From Karstenula rhodostoma CBS 690.94 (taxonomy: Eukaryota; Ascomycota; Dothideomycetes; Pleosporales; Didymosphaeriaceae), in assembly GCA_010093485.1 (NCBI GenBank), contig MU001513.1:199696-263695 (forward strand): 64,000 bases of DNA, in the 5' to 3' direction. Below the pieces are notes generated by a model, which saw only the letters and a program-made list of their open reading frames with translations, was not told where the DNA came from and searched no databases. Numbering within the stretch: position 1 is the stretch's first letter; each line of letters begins with the position of its first letter. Made by a program: the position numbers and the translations under genes. Shown here piece by piece: positions 42,605 to 54,444 of the stretch.

Positions 42605-45600
42605 CTACTCGTCGCTGAGATACTCGTCGTCGTCGCCCAGCAGCGACGGGTATTGGCGGTTGCGCAGGTCCTGCTCGAGGCCGCCTTCGCTCTCGGGATC
42701 GACGTAGCCATTGCCCCCAAAGAGGGAGAGTAGCACGGGGAGGAGGATGAGTGCGTGGGTGGAGGCCCAGAGGACGAGGGCGACCCATACGCGGAAGTAG
42801 TAGATATCGAAGATCTGGGTTGTGTTAGTGTTGTATGTTAAGAGTGATGGGGAACTTGCCTTCGACCGTGTCCACGCTAACACACCCACTCCCAAGATCT
42901 TCGTGATCGTGATACCCGAGATGACAGAAGAAGCAACGTTAACCATGGCGGTCCAGGCACGAGCATCCTTCCCACGGAATCTATGTCTTGGCGCGCGCTC
43001 CATAGTGGCGCGGCTTGGGAAGGTGAAAGCTCTGGCGATATGCGCCGTGAATTCGACACTGATGCCCACACATATGATCAAGTTAACGAGGGATAGAGCG
43101 TTGAGTGAGACGCCCATGACAGCCATGGATCCAATGATCGCGGAGACTGTCATGGCGACTACGAGTGTGACAACTAGTGCGGTTCGCAAGGAGCCGAGAA
43201 GTACGGTGGTCACGACGAACGTAGCCGCTAGTGCGGAACCGAGTAGTGCACCGGCCAAACGCACGATGGACAGGTACTGGTCGAAGAAGATGTAGTGCTT
43301 CGAGTAAGGGAACACTTCTGTCTGGACATCCTTCTCAATTTCTTTTGCTACCCGTCGGGCAGCTTTGTAGGAGTTGATAAAATCTTCCTGTGAATGGAGA
43401 GGAGTATGAGAAGTGCGGAAGTGCGATGCTGGAATAGTGAGATGCTTCTTATCGATAATGAGCGCTTTCGAATATGCAGCGGCGCCGCCGAGGGGGCAAT
43501 CCTCGGTCGTAGGGGCCTGGATCCAGCGATCCAGGTAGTCGATGAACTCCTCGCCCCGGGGCATGCCATATAGTGTCATGTTCCAAGGCTGTTCTCGGTC
43601 CTCGAAGCATGGCTTCCCATCGTCATTGACACAACATTTGGAGTTTTCCGGATTAAGCCACAAGAAGAAGTCATCCAACCAGTTAGCTGCAGATGCAGCA
43701 AGGAAGGAGACCTCGGGTCGTTTGCGTTCAGCCTCGATGATGTTCGCAAGAGACTCTTGATGGCAGGTAGAAAAGCGTCCGCAGAGCTGCTTCTGTGCCT
43801 CGCGTTGGGTATCGTTGAGCTCTCTAGTAACAAAGTAAACAGGTGGACCGGCATCAAAGTAGTCGTAAAGATCGTTGAAATAGGGGATAAGGTAAGAGTC
43901 AGAAGGGATCGCGAGGCGCTGGTCAAGTCCAAGCTGAACAGCTGGAAACAGGGCCAAGGCAGCTGTGAAGATGCCGAGAAATACAGCAATGACAGCGACC
44001 TTGGTCTTCTTCCCAAGAAGAGATGGGGCGTATGTTCGTCGAATGAAACGTTGTAAGCCCCCTTCTTCACCGGCGCCATGGCCCATGCCTCCGTTGAGGT
44101 AGTTGGTATCTGCTCGCCCCACGCGAAGGCATGGAAAGCAATCTGCGCGATTGTTCTCGACTCGGCGCTGATTCAATGCTAGAACCGCAACAAACATCGT
44201 CACTTGGAGGATGGCGTTGATGAAGACAGCGCCTGCGGCGTAGGCTGCGAAGTTGCGCACAGCAGGCATGCCGACTGCGCATCCGAGGGAAAATGCTACC
44301 GTCTCCGTGGTAGCGGACAACAAAATGGAAGGGCCCATGCGACCCAGAGCGCGAGAAACACGTTCAGGGATAGTGCCCTCAGGATGACTGATGTTGATGC
44401 GCTCGAACTCGTGTACGATGAGGAAAATGTTATCAACACCAACAGCGAGGACTAGGAAAGGAATAACCTCCGCTATGATGAGAGTAACTTTGATTCCAGC
44501 GGCAGAGAACAGGCCGACGGAAGCGGAAACCGACATCAAGACGATGATGATGCCGACAATACCGAGCATGAACTTGGACTGGACCAGGGCGGTGGCCGGA
44601 TTACGCAATATCGAACGAACGGTGAGTGTAGTTGACCCAAGAGCAAGCGAAGCATACAGAAACATGATGATGTAGCTCACGACCACGATTTTGGCATCCG
44701 TGTTCGTGCTCTTATTCAGCTCTTGCTCAAGACTTATTTCGGCATTGAAACTCAGTCGCAAGCCTCGGTCCTTGGCTTCGCCCTGCACAGCAAGCAGTAG
44801 ATTCTTGAGTCCCTCTTCCCAGTCCATTGCCCGCTGAATCTCATCTGTACCCTCGGCGTAGTTGTTGACGACCCAAGTCACTACGATGGCCGAGGCATCG
44901 AGTACACTTTCGTTGACACCACCAAACAACAGGTGAGGGTCCAAAGGCTGTTGGAAGGTAGGCAAGCACGACGACGGGTTGCCGACGCAGTCGGTCAGAT
45001 CGTCTTGCCACGAGTGCGGCGACACCAAGCCGAAATCACCCTGCCAGTAGCCAGTCACAGACTGAACCACACAAGCGTCATTGACCGGCTTGAAGCAGAC
45101 TTGGTCGAAAGGCCAACTTCGTTGCACGCGGCCTTCCACGTCGAACCACCAGGCAAGAGTCTCGTAACTCAGCACAGGGCCTCCGGTTTCATTGACTAGG
45201 AAAGCTTGCTCTGCACGATAGAAAGGTCCAAACTTTTCGTCAAAAAATGCCTTCTCTTGCGCAGCAGCAGAGTCTGGTGACACCCATAGACGAACAGGAT
45301 CCGTCTCAACCGAGAACCTTATCCACCCCAAGCTCAGCAAACCAACGACAATCAGGCTCGTGATGATGGTAATGGCAGGGAAGCGTGCGCAGACGTATCC
45401 CAGTCTGCTAAACATGCGGTCACACCACGTGTTCACAAAGTAGTGTTTTGTTGGGCGGTCAAGCATTCCCACGTTGTGCACGATGTCGCCCTCATCCTCA
45501 TCATCGCTAGGTTCGAGGTCTTGAAGCAATCGCAACCGCTCACTCTTGTTCTTAGAATGACTCTGGTACGCCGCGTGTCCGGTGACAGCAAGGCACAGTA

Positions 45601-46453
45601 GGCCGAGAAAGACAGAGTAGACGATGATGACAGCAAAGGACATGCAGGGCAGGAGGCCGACGTAGCATTGTTTGACTTCTGTGACCTCGGACAGTTCCGC
45701 ACAGGAACCGCCACAATCCAGGCATGCGCATCGATATTTTGGGTCGGTGGAGTTGCACGGATGTGCGTCTTTGGCCTGCGGCTCCATGTCGGGAAACTTG
45801 GTTTCATCTGGACGAGGGAAGTTGATCTGGAATGGACTGCCGAGGAACTTTTTGTCTCCCAGGAATTTCAGAAATTCGGTGTAGTTTTTGGCTCCTCCAC
45901 CGATAAAATCCATTGCTTTGCCATTCGTCGCCCCGAACTTGACGTCTTTGCAGCTGTCGTAGAAGCCTGACCCATACTCATCGGAGACTAGGTGGTCTAG
46001 CTCTGTGACGAGATACTTGTCGCCTTTTGGCTCGGTTTTCGTAACGTTGATGAACAGCGACTGATCGGGCGAGCACGTGAAGGTGCAGAACAGATTGAAG
46101 AAGTTCTCCTTGCATGCCGGACATGAGTTTATGATGCCTGAGGCACGGCCGAGATTACTGCTGAGTGCATCCAGCTGCTCCTCGTTACAGCACACATCCG
46201 TATCCGACCACTTGTCTCCACATATGTCGACCAGTTTCTTCTTTATCTCGGCCTCTGGCTTCTTGGCCAGTCCGTTATCTGGACAGGGCAGATCGGAGCC
46301 GAAGAAGCCCTGTTTCCCGCAGTGTCCTCTTATCGCGCAACGGCCCTTCTCGTGCTTGGTGGTGAGATCCGGTCCGGCGAGCGCAGAGCCCACCAAGACG
46401 GACAGCAGCCCTGCCGCCATCCTCCCCAGCCCTCCCCGCGAGCTTTGCTTCAT
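42605..46453 (-). CDS. NCR1: NPC1-like sterol transporter (Niemann-Pick C1 orthologue)
   Basis: Vacuolar/lysosomal membrane protein that accepts sterol from NPC2 and inserts it into the membrane. I start at the ATG at 46453, which gives signal peptide MAAGLLSVLVGSALAG within the first 26 residues; a frame open 40 codons earlier has no such start. Cys-rich luminal domain 1 follows (CAIRGHCGKQGFFG, CCNEEQLDAL, CPACKENFFNLFCTFTCSPDQS, YGSGFYDSCKDVKF). Next are CACLDCGGSCAE and a membrane helix, the long luminal loop with RFSVETDPVRLWVSPDS, the sterol-sensing domain (SYIIMFLYASLALG through VGVDNIFLIVHEFER), a second luminal domain, and a final permease-type helix set (SIVRLAGALLG through ALSLVNLIICVGISVEFTAHIARAF). 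Exons 46453-42860 and 42814-42605 give 1267 residues, with a 45-nt GC-AG intron between. Confidence 0.93.
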   Translation of the reverse strand: MKQSSRGGLGRMAAGLLSVLVGSALAGPDLTTKHEKGRCAIRGHCGKQGFFGSDLPCPDNGLAKKPEAEIKKKLVDICGDKWSDTDVCCNEEQLDALSSNLGRASGIINSCPACKENFFNLFCTFTCSPDQSLFINVTKTEPKGDKYLVTELDHLVSDEYGSGFYDSCKDVKFGATNGKAMDFIGGGAKNYTEFLKFLGDKKFLGSPFQINFPRPDETKFPDMEPQAKDAHPCNSTDPKYRCACLDCGGSCAELSEVTEVKQCYVGLLPCMSFAVIIVYSVFLGLLCLAVTGHAAYQSHSKNKSERLRLLQDLEPSDDEDEGDIVHNVGMLDRPTKHYFVNTWCDRMFSRLGYVCARFPAITIITSLIVVGLLSLGWIRFSVETDPVRLWVSPDSAAAQEKAFFDEKFGPFYRAEQAFLVNETGGPVLSYETLAWWFDVEGRVQRSWPFDQVCFKPVNDACVVQSVTGYWQGDFGLVSPHSWQDDLTDCVGNPSSCLPTFQQPLDPHLLFGGVNESVLDASAIVVTWVVNNYAEGTDEIQRAMDWEEGLKNLLLAVQGEAKDRGLRLSFNAEISLEQELNKSTNTDAKIVVVSYIIMFLYASLALGSTTLTVRSILRNPATALVQSKFMLGIVGIIIVLMSVSASVGLFSAAGIKVTLIIAEVIPFLVLAVGVDNIFLIVHEFERINISHPEGTIPERVSRALGRMGPSILLSATTETVAFSLGCAVGMPAVRNFAAYAAGAVFINAILQVTMFVAVLALNQRRVENNRADCFPCLRVGRADTNYLNGGMGHGAGEEGGLQRFIRRTYAPSLLGKKTKVAVIAVFLGIFTAALALFPAVQLGLDQRLAIPSDSYLIPYFNDLYDYFDAGPPVYFVTRELNDTQREAQKQLCGRFSTCHQESLANIIEAERKRPEVSFLAASAANWLDDFFLWLNPENSKCCVNDDGKPCFEDREQPWNMTLYGMPRGEEFIDYLDRWIQAPTTEDCPLGGAAAYSKALIIDKKHLTIPASHFRTSHTPLHSQEDFINSYKAARRVAKEIEKDVQTEVFPYSKHYIFFDQYLSIVRLAGALLGSALAATFVVTTVLLGSLRTALVVTLVVAMTVSAIIGSMAVMGVSLNALSLVNLIICVGISVEFTAHIARAFTFPSRATMERAPRHRFRGKDARAWTAMVNVASSVISGITITKILGVGVLAWTRSKASSPSLLTYNTNTTQIFDIYYFRVWVALVLWASTHALILLPVLLSLFGGNGYVDPESEGGLEQDLRNRQYPSLLGDDDEYLSDE
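42815..42859 (-). other. GC-AG intron, 45 nt, in frame
   Basis: On the coding strand the exon ends AAG, then GCAAGT, an ACTAAC branch and CCCAG. Splicing joins TRSK to IFDIYYFRVW, the expected NPC1 sequence. Left unspliced it adds 15 residues that homologues do not have, and it contains no stop. Confidence 0.85.
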
Positions 46454-47314
46454 CGTGCGGCAAAGTACGCCACCGGGCGCTTCTAACGAACGACCGATCG
46501 CTCGGTGCGACGAGCAGGTAAAACAAGGGACTCGATCAAATCGACGACAGTGAGGGTACGGCGTATGGCGCAAGTCGTGGGCGTGGATGGGTGCAGCAGG
46601 CAGCCGAGGTCCGCAAGCTATGAGCTACAAGCTCAACTTTCCGAGAGGTATGCGGTGTTTGGAGTGCACGAAGACCGAGGCGAACGGTAGCCAGTGTAAA
46701 AACAATGGCAAGAATAGCCCAAGGGGATCAGCAGCTCCGCGCTTGTGGATGGGCGGGCGTTGTGGAGAAGGGATGCGGAGCAGCGTGGTGTTGTTTGCTC
46801 GTGTCGTCACTGTGAGTCGGCGCCCAGGCCACCCGCCACAGCTGCCAGGCACCGTGGCGGAGCGAAGACCCACATGATCGACGTCACGCACGAGAACACC
46901 TGCTCTCGCATCAACTTGGGGACATCAACAAGACCGGATACATGCCCGTCCTGCCAGTCAGATTCTCCATCAACAAGCCTGGGCTAACTCAGAGTACTAT
47001 ACAGGTCCGTGTAGTCGACCTGATGCCGTGTCGCCAGTGTCCGCCGTGGGACAAGAACCCACGGCGGTGGGCGACCGGACCTAACTCACCTTCTGTGAGA
47101 AGCATTGCGCATCCTTCTTCGTTCCCAATCAACATGTCACCCCCTTCCATAGTTGATCCAGGCGCTTTATGCAATATCAATTTCATTCAGGCAGTCGCTT
47201 TTGTGTCATCGCATGGCTTTCGCCGCTATCTATCCCTGCCACTCATTACGGTCGTCGCTCATCATGGCCAAGGCCGGGTATTCAACATCACAGTTCCTTC
47301 TCCATCCATTTCCC
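46454..47314. other. intergenic, promoter of NPC1 and 3'UTR of Kap123
   Basis: About 860 bases between two minus-strand genes. Short frames only; nothing further recognised. Confidence 0.45.
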
Positions 47315-50300
47315 TCATTTCTGGAGGTACTTGACGAGCTCAACTAGTTGGGCCCGGGTCTCGTCCTCCAGCTGGTCCTCAGGTGGGCTGAGCACCTTCT
47401 CGAAGATCGGCATAAGCGTCGGCGTAGCTTGCTGAATCGTGGGCTCATTGGCTTGGTAGAGCTTCACGATCATACTGAAGATGGGCTTGTTCTCCTCGTA
47501 ATCCTCCCTCAACGGCAGAAGCTGGATAAGACGGGGAAGCACTTCGGCAATAGGCATCTTGTCAGGGTGCTTGGAGATGAACCGGCTGACGCATCCTGCC
47601 GTGTTGTCAAGTAAGCGTGCCTGGTCCTGAGCATCGAGCAGCGGCTCAAGCTTGCTGAAGATCGTGGGCAGCGAGTTAAGGATCTCGGCGTCGCTGGTGG
47701 TCTTCTCGCAGAGCAGACCAATACCATACACAGCGTTGGACTTGGTCTCCGGGTCCTCGTCCGACAGGCGGTGCACGAGAAGCTTAAGAAGGTTGGTGGT
47801 GTAGGGGGTGCAAGCCTCGCCCATGTTACCAACGCACTCTGCAATGGTACCCACAGCTGCGCTTCGCTCAATGTGCTCTTGGCTGCTGGCATACTTGACG
47901 ATGGGCTTCTCAAAAGCCTTCCACAGCTCGCCGAAAGCGGGCCCGAGGGCAACGGAGAGACACGTGACAACTTCCATGGCCGTCTCGATGACAAGCCAGT
48001 CGTACTCCGAGGACTCGTCGAGAACGTCGCCGTCGTCATCATCGCCTAGATCTTGCTGGCACGGGTGGCGCTTGGTGATGATGGCCAAAAGCTGCTGCAC
48101 CATCTCGGGAACAACAGTGCCCTTCTCAGACATGAGCATCGAAGGACCACAGAGCTTGAGGGTAGAGCCAACATCGCGGTTGATGTCGGTGACGGTTCCA
48201 CTACAATATGGTCAGCTGTGAATACCATGGTGTAATTGGTACATAATAAATCGCATGGAAGGCTCTCAGGAGTAGATTCGCGTTCGCCTCAATTGCAACA
48301 TGTGCATCAGAGTGAGCTGGGATAACGAAGATGGGTCATCTTTGAGCATGGAATGAAAGGAACGTCGTTTACATACCGGTCCATCTCGTCTTGCCAGATA
48401 GCCATGGTGGCGGTCATCACAAGATTGCCAAGCTTCTTGAGATCGGCAGGCGGGTCAACCTGGGGAGGAAGACCTGGCTGCCATTTAGCCATACCGTCAG
48501 TCTCGGCCAGCTGGAAAAGAGTAGCGTATGTGCGCCACAGAGTGCCAAGAGCAGCCTTGCGGATACCCTCGTAGTTGTGGTCGACAAGCTCAAGAAGCTT
48601 CTCGATGGTGTTCTGGAGGTAAGGCAAGAAGGCACTCTTGGTGTGGGAGATGATGTCTCCCAACACCTCAGCCGCGATCTCCTTCTCCATCGCAACGGCA
48701 CTGACGCCGGCAATGTCGTCCCAATCGTCATCCGCATCCATGGCAGCCTCGTTGAGGTCGCTGTCATCGTCGTCGTCATCGGTAGCAGCGGCAACCTTGA
48801 CCTTGCGGCCCTCAATGACCACCTCACTGCCAATTAAGTCCTGGGCCTGCTCTCCAAGTTCGACAAGCTCGGCATCTTCGTCCTGCTCGAGACAGTCCCG
48901 GAGGCCCTTAACGGCACCCTCAAGGAACTTTTCGAAGCCTTCTTCGTAGACCTTGGCCATGGTGGACCAAAGGATGTAGCTCGTCTCACGTAGACGAGGG
49001 TGGTCCAGGTGCAAAGCTTCTTCAGACGCCTGCATGAGGGGCATAACATACGGTTCGAACGGCTGAGCACCAACGGCGGAAGCAATCTTGCCAAGAGAAT
49101 CGCAGACAACGCCACGAAGTTCAAGCTCTTCTTGGCTGTCCTTGATGGTGACATACTGAGAGAGGGCGTTCATGGTCTGCTCAAAGAAGGGCAGGAAGGC
49201 CTGCTCAGAGGCAGAGGCAATAGAACCAACCGCGCCGATAGCTGCAACCTTGGTCTTCAAGTCCTCGTGGTGGAATAGTTTGCTGAAGCGAGGGACAAGC
49301 TCAGAGACGTACAGGGCAGCATCCTCTGGGTCAAGACCCTCGATCAAGGAGTCGATGGCATGGCAGCTGCCACGAACGATTTGCAGGCTGCGCTCGTCGT
49401 TCAGGTTGTTGACCGCCAGATCGTAGTTCTTGATCATGGCAGGGATGAGGGTAGCATGTTCTTTGCCAACATCTTCGGCAAGATCGTCGGCCAGACGAGC
49501 CACACCGTTCAAGGCGGCACCTCGGACCTTGAGATCAGAGTCCTCGAGCAGGTGAAGTATTGCAGGGAGTATCTCGTGGAGTTGCGTGGCAATGAAGTCG
49601 GGCGCACCCTCAACGCACATGCCGAGAGCGAGGACACCGGCTTGACGGTAGTCGGGGTTCTGAGAAGAGAAGTATCCACCGAGAGCCTTCAGGAGGGGGA
49701 TAACAACCTGGCTAGGAGGCAGGCTAGAAGCAAGGATGTCGAGCAGACCGAGAGCAGAACGGGCAGGAGTAACGTCCTCATCCTCACTGGCAAGGTCGCC
49801 CAGCTCGGTCACAATTTGCAGAGCTTTCAGAGTAAGCTCCTCACCAATCCTCAAGCCCTGAACCTTCAACTTGCGGTACCTGACGCACTGCATCAAGAAA
49901 GCTAGGGCTTGCGATCGGTAGTCGTCATCAACCTCTGTGTTAGAGCCAAGCTCAATCATGAACTTGACCAGGTCGGCAAAGTGCTTCTGGAGAAGGGCAG
50001 ACTCGCAACCAAGGAGGGTCTGGAACACTTCGAAGGCCTGGAGAGCATGGTCTTCGTCGCCCTCCTGGACGGTAGCCTGCAAGACAGCGACCATACCGGG
50101 GATAGAGTCTTGGAACAGGGCAAGTTCTTTAGGTTCCTCATCCGGCTCGAGGAGCATGGCCAGCCTGCTCAAAGCCAACATTGTGTTCACCCGCACTTCG
50201 GCGCTCTCAGGGTCCTTAATGGTCGAGCTGAAAAGGTTGTACAGATCGATCTTCTTTCCCGGGAAGGCATCGCCAACGGTCTCGAGGGTGGTCCAGATGA

Positions 50301-50804
50301 TGTATGTACCGACCTCTCGGTGCCTTGCGTTAGTGCTTGTGGCCGCCTGGTGTAGGAAGGCGGGCAAGTCACCCCACTCGCCGTCCTCGAAGTCCTGGGT
50401 AGCGATGGCGGCGATGACCCGGGCAGCCGAGTGCCTGGTGAGGGTCATTTCCTCATTTAGTGTGAACTGGCAGATCTGATTCCGCAGTGTTGCCTTCTGC
50501 TCGGCGGGGAGGCCCGCCCAGTGCTTCGTTACCAACTTGCGGGCCTCGACAGCGGCCAGCTGGCGCAGCTCAGGCTTCGGGTGGTTGCAAATGATCTGGA
50601 GAAGGCCATTGAGGGACGCAGGCGAAGTATAGTACTGCTTGTTGAGCGTCGCAGTGGCAGACTTGACACCCTCGGTGTCAGCTGGAAAAGTCAGTATTAT
50701 TTACACCACACAAGTTCGCGTAGCAGAAGGCTGGCGAGGACCGGGGGGGATAACGCACGCTGCAAAAGCGCCTCCAAGAGACCGACGAACTGCTGCTCGT
50801 CCAT
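47315..50804 (-). CDS. KAP123: karyopherin beta Kap123/importin-4
   Basis: Nuclear import receptor; the family imports ribosomal proteins and histones H3/H4 through nuclear pores. Exons 50804-50759, 50681-48377 and 48200-47315 give 1078 residues; introns are 77 nt (GTGCGT donor) and 176 nt (GTATGT donor). Exon 1 encodes MDEQQFVGLLEALLQ. HEAT repeats run the full length; the importin-N region contains ATATLNKQYYTSPASLNGLLQIICNHPKPELRQLAAVEARKL-type sequence in pieces (for example LRQLAAVEARKL), as in Kap123. Other family-typical stretches are NPDYRQAGVLALGMCVEGAPD and LPFFEQTMNALSQYV. An acidic loop (TDDDDDDSDLNEAAMDADDD) near residue 660 is the usual RanGTP/cargo-associated acidic insertion. 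Length matches the family (yeast about 1110). Confidence 0.92.
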
Positions 50805-51765
50805 GGCTGCTTTGCAAATTCTGGCACAAGCTGCCTGGAGAGAATGAGCAGAGAGAAGCTGGATGGGGTTTGTGAGGAGAGAGAAGGAGCGTGTGTTTTG
50901 GCAAGTGGGATTTTGCCCGCACTCAAGAAAAAAGTTGGAGCGGGCAACGCAGGGTTCACCGGCGGGGCCGGCGGGGCGAAATCGCCGAGCAGACGGCAGT
51001 GATTGGCGCGACCCTCAGTGCTCTACGAAGTAGTACGCCTACACGTGTATTAGGACTGGGACTGGGCTTGCACAGCGTCTCTGCTAAGAGAAAGGATGTA
51101 GACCAGACGTGGCAATGGCAAAGAAGCATTGGAACGTACAAGAGCCATTTGAAATCTCTTCAAGTCATGTCTGGCAGCGAGGTATATGCACCCTACCCAT
51201 TCAAGCGAGCTCAAGCCCTATCTCGACCTATCGACAGAGGCTTTGCAAAGAAACGAGTAGATTTCTTCGTTGATATTCGGATGAGGTACTGGGCGTTCAA
51301 TGGAGTCGGGATGGTGTTCGTTCGTGACGGTGACGGTGACGGGCAAGGAAAACCATGTCTGGAGGGAAACGGTCCCAGCCGAACATCAATGATGAACAAG
51401 AGGCCATTATCAATGACATGAGATGAAATTCAGCGGCCAGAGGCAGAGCAAGCAGGAACAAAGGTGCGCGGTGACGGCTCGCAGAGGAAGGAAAGTGAAG
51501 TACACAGAGAGGGCAGGGCCGCTGATAGGCCCGCACCTGAAAAGGGCGCTAGTGTGTTGGCCGTAGCTTCCAGTTTTCAAAAACAGAAGGGACGACCGAC
51601 CTCGAACAACACCGTCCACTGCACTCTCCCACTCTCACCAGACTCGCCAGGCGACCCGCATCTCCCTCGCTCTGCGCTCCTTCAACAATACCCTAATCCG
51701 CCCCACCCGCACCCGAAGCTGCAGCACTTCTGCCTGGCGCCCCCGCGAGATCACACTCCGTCTCT
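50805..51765. other. divergent promoter region, Kap123 and DUF2433 gene
   Basis: About 960 bases shared by two housekeeping-type genes transcribed away from each other. A short GACGGT triplication lies near 51327-51343, and C-rich/CT-rich sequence precedes the ATG at 51766. No gene supported inside. Confidence 0.45.
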
Positions 51766-54058
51766 ATGGCTTCGGTACGCCTCTGCCCTTGTGCCTGTAT
51801 CATCGCATAGCCCAGCTACTGACGTGCCCCAGCAAGCTCCCAACCAGCCGCGTCCATACCCCGGCAACAGCTACCTCCCCAATGGCGCCGCGCCCTCAGG
51901 CCCCGTGCCTGGAGCAGTCCCGCTGCTCCCCAACCAGGGCCGCGTGATACAGCAAGGCAGCGCTAGGGTTCTGTGTGTGGCAGACGTGCGAGGTGCGCTA
52001 TACAATCTGCGCCGCCTTCAGGCCGAGTGCTGACTGATACAGGCAACCTCCAGTCGCTCAACCAGCTCGCTGCAGACGCGCGGGCGAACTACATCATCCA
52101 CACTGGTGACTTCGGTTTCTACGATGACAAGTCGCTCGATCGCATCGCCGAGAAGTACGTATAACAGTTGCGCACAGTGGACAGCAACAGGGATGCTAAT
52201 CTGTGCTAGGACGCTGAAGCACGTGGCCCAGTACTCGCCCCTCCTCAGCGATGCCGTCAAACGCTCCATCGCCTCCGCGCCACCCCAACCCTCGATCAAA
52301 GAGCGCTTCCATCGGGAACACCTTCCGCTTTCAGAGCTGCCTCTTTTCCTCAACAAGCAATACACACTGAACGTGCCTGTATACACGGTATGGGGAGCCT
52401 GCGAGGATGTCCAGGTGCTGGAGAAGCTGCGGTCTGGCGAGTACAAGGTCGACAACCTTCACATCATAGATGAGGCACACTCGCGGTTGCTCGATGTGGG
52501 CGGGGTCAAGCTCCGTTTGCTCGGTCTCGGTGGTGCTGTAGTCATGCACAAGCTGTTCGACAATGGAGAGGGCAGGACGACAATTGCGGGTGGACAAGGC
52601 ACCATGTGGACGACTTTACTACAGATGGGCGAGCTAGTGGACACGGCGAACCGCGTTTACGACCCGACCGAGACCCGCATATTTGTCACGCACGCCTCGC
52701 CAGCCCGCGAGGGACTGCTGAACCAGCTCTCCGTGACGCTCAAAGCCGACTTCTCGATATCCGCTGGTCTGCACTTCCGGTACGGCAGCTCTTACAATGA
52801 GTTCAGTGTCAACCCCACCCTCGACCACTACCGTGGCAAGCTCGCTGCCTCGAAGACATCTTTCAACGATGTTTGGGATACAGTCAAGTCGGAGGTCGAG
52901 CCCGCAGTTTCGGACAGCGACGCTCAACAGCGTTTGCTTCAACTGGCTCTGGACATTGTTGGCAAGATGCCCACTGTCGCCAACGGTGGCAACCCCTTCG
53001 GTGGCCCAGCCCCAGGCCCTCAGAGCGGAGTCATCGACGAGAGTGCATTCAAGAACATGTGGAACTTCAATCTTGCGGATGCTGCCTATGGATGGCTGGT
53101 TCTGGATGTTGACAACGGCCGCATTGGAACGGAGATGAGGGCGCAGGGCTTCAACTTTGCCCATCGGGGTACCAAGCCAGTTCCGCAAGCACAAGGTGGC
53201 CAAGTCGCCGCTGCTGCTCCGGCTACTGCCACTGCTCCCGCAGCCGCCCCCAGCCCTGCACCCCCGGCCCAGGCGCGTACGTCTGCCCCTCCGTCCGCCC
53301 CTCAAGCGCGCCAGGCTGCGACTCCGCCTGTCCCGCAACAGCAGCAGAACATCAAACCTGCTCAACCCGCTCGAACTGGTCCCTCTCCCGCAGCCGCGAC
53401 ACCCAAGGAACCTATCAAGCCCGCTACACCCCAGCCGAGCGGCTCTAACGCTCCCGCAAATGCCGCCGCAGAGAAAGCCATTCCCAGCGAGGTAAAGCCC
53501 AATGGCACCGCTGCTCCGGAGAAGACTGCGTCGCCGGTGCCTCGTGAGCCGCGTGAGCAGCAAGAGCGCAAGGATAGCAAGGCTCTCTTCATCCAGTACG
53601 TGAAGGATGAGGATGAGGCCAAGGGTCTGCTCGCTGAGGAAGACAAGGCGAAGGTTGAGAAGATAGAGAAGATTAAGCACTTCTTTGTCGCACACTTCGC
53701 CACCACGCAGGAAATGTTTGGTGCCCTCAACCGCATACCTGCCGATATCAGGAACAACAAGGGTCCGGACAAGCCGAGCGTCAAGGTCTACCGTGAGCCG
53801 ACCGGTCAGCGTAACTACGGAGCCGGTACCTGGCAAGGTAGCAGCCGTGGCGGCACGCAAGGCGGATACCGCAGCGGTGGTGCTTCCGACAGCGAGGGAG
53901 GTCGTGGAGGTCGTGGTCGCGGCGGTTCCTACCGTGGCGGCGATCGGGGTGACCGGGGCGACCGCGGTGGTCAACGTGGACGTGGTCGCGGACGGGGTGG
54001 TTTCAACAGGGGCGGACAGGGCGAAGGTGCACCCGCATCAACCGGAGGCGAGTCATAG
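51766..54058 (+). CDS. DUF2433 calcineurin-like phosphoesterase with RGG tail
   Basis: Four exons, 51766-51774, 51833-51992, 52043-52154 and 52210-54058, give 709 residues. Exon 1 encodes only MAS; introns are 50-58 nt (donors GTACGC, GTGCGC, GTACGT). The domain has metallophosphoesterase landmarks: VLCVADVRGN (metal motif 1, variant of GDxHGN) near residue 51, IIHTGDFGFYDD (motif 2), VWGACEDVQV, LGLGGAVV, and FVTHASPAREG. This matches the fungal DUF2433 family, whose function is not established. From about residue 370 the protein is Pro/Ala-rich and disordered, then a helical segment (EEDKAKVEKIEKIKHFFVAH), then a C-terminal RGG/RGGR-rich tail, typical of RNA binding and arginine methylation. 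A role in RNA metabolism is inference. Confidence 0.88.
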
Positions 54059-54081
54059 GCACTGCACTTTGACCCCGCTTC

Positions 54082-54444
54082 TTATACCCTCGAGTCGTCT
54101 TCTCTGATACCCTTCCCTTTGTTTTCCGCAGCTGACGTTGGTGCCAGTTCGGCCGTCAACGCATAGTCGACAGCCGCATTGGGGACCTTCGCCGCGCCCG
54201 ATTCCCGATTGATAGCGCTTTCCAAATCCACTTTTGTTCTTTGATCAATCGACGGTTCGGTTTCTCTTCTATCGTCATAGCGGGCGCAGGGTGTGTTCTC
54301 TTTCCGGCGAGTTGTACTAGTGCAGGCGGGTGGGCTGGCGATTGGCACTGGTCGTGTCTGTAATACTTCTTGCGCTTCTCTGTTCTTCCTGGCGGTCGCG
54401 GCGGCTGCGGAAGGCCGTCTTTCCTGTTTAGACTTACACAGCAT
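54082..54444 (-). CDS. possible small hydrophilic protein
   Basis: A 120-codon minus-strand frame from ATG, MLCKSKQERRPSAAAA onwards, charged throughout with no motif. It ends 24 bases past the DUF2433 stop, so it would overlap that gene's 3'UTR. It could be real or chance; composition is protein-like but there is no homology argument. Confidence 0.22.
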   Translation of the reverse strand: MLCKSKQERRPSAAAATARKNREAQEVLQTRPVPIASPPACTSTTRRKENTPCARYDDRRETEPSIDQRTKVDLESAINRESGAAKVPNAAVDYALTAELAPTSAAENKGKGIREDDSRV

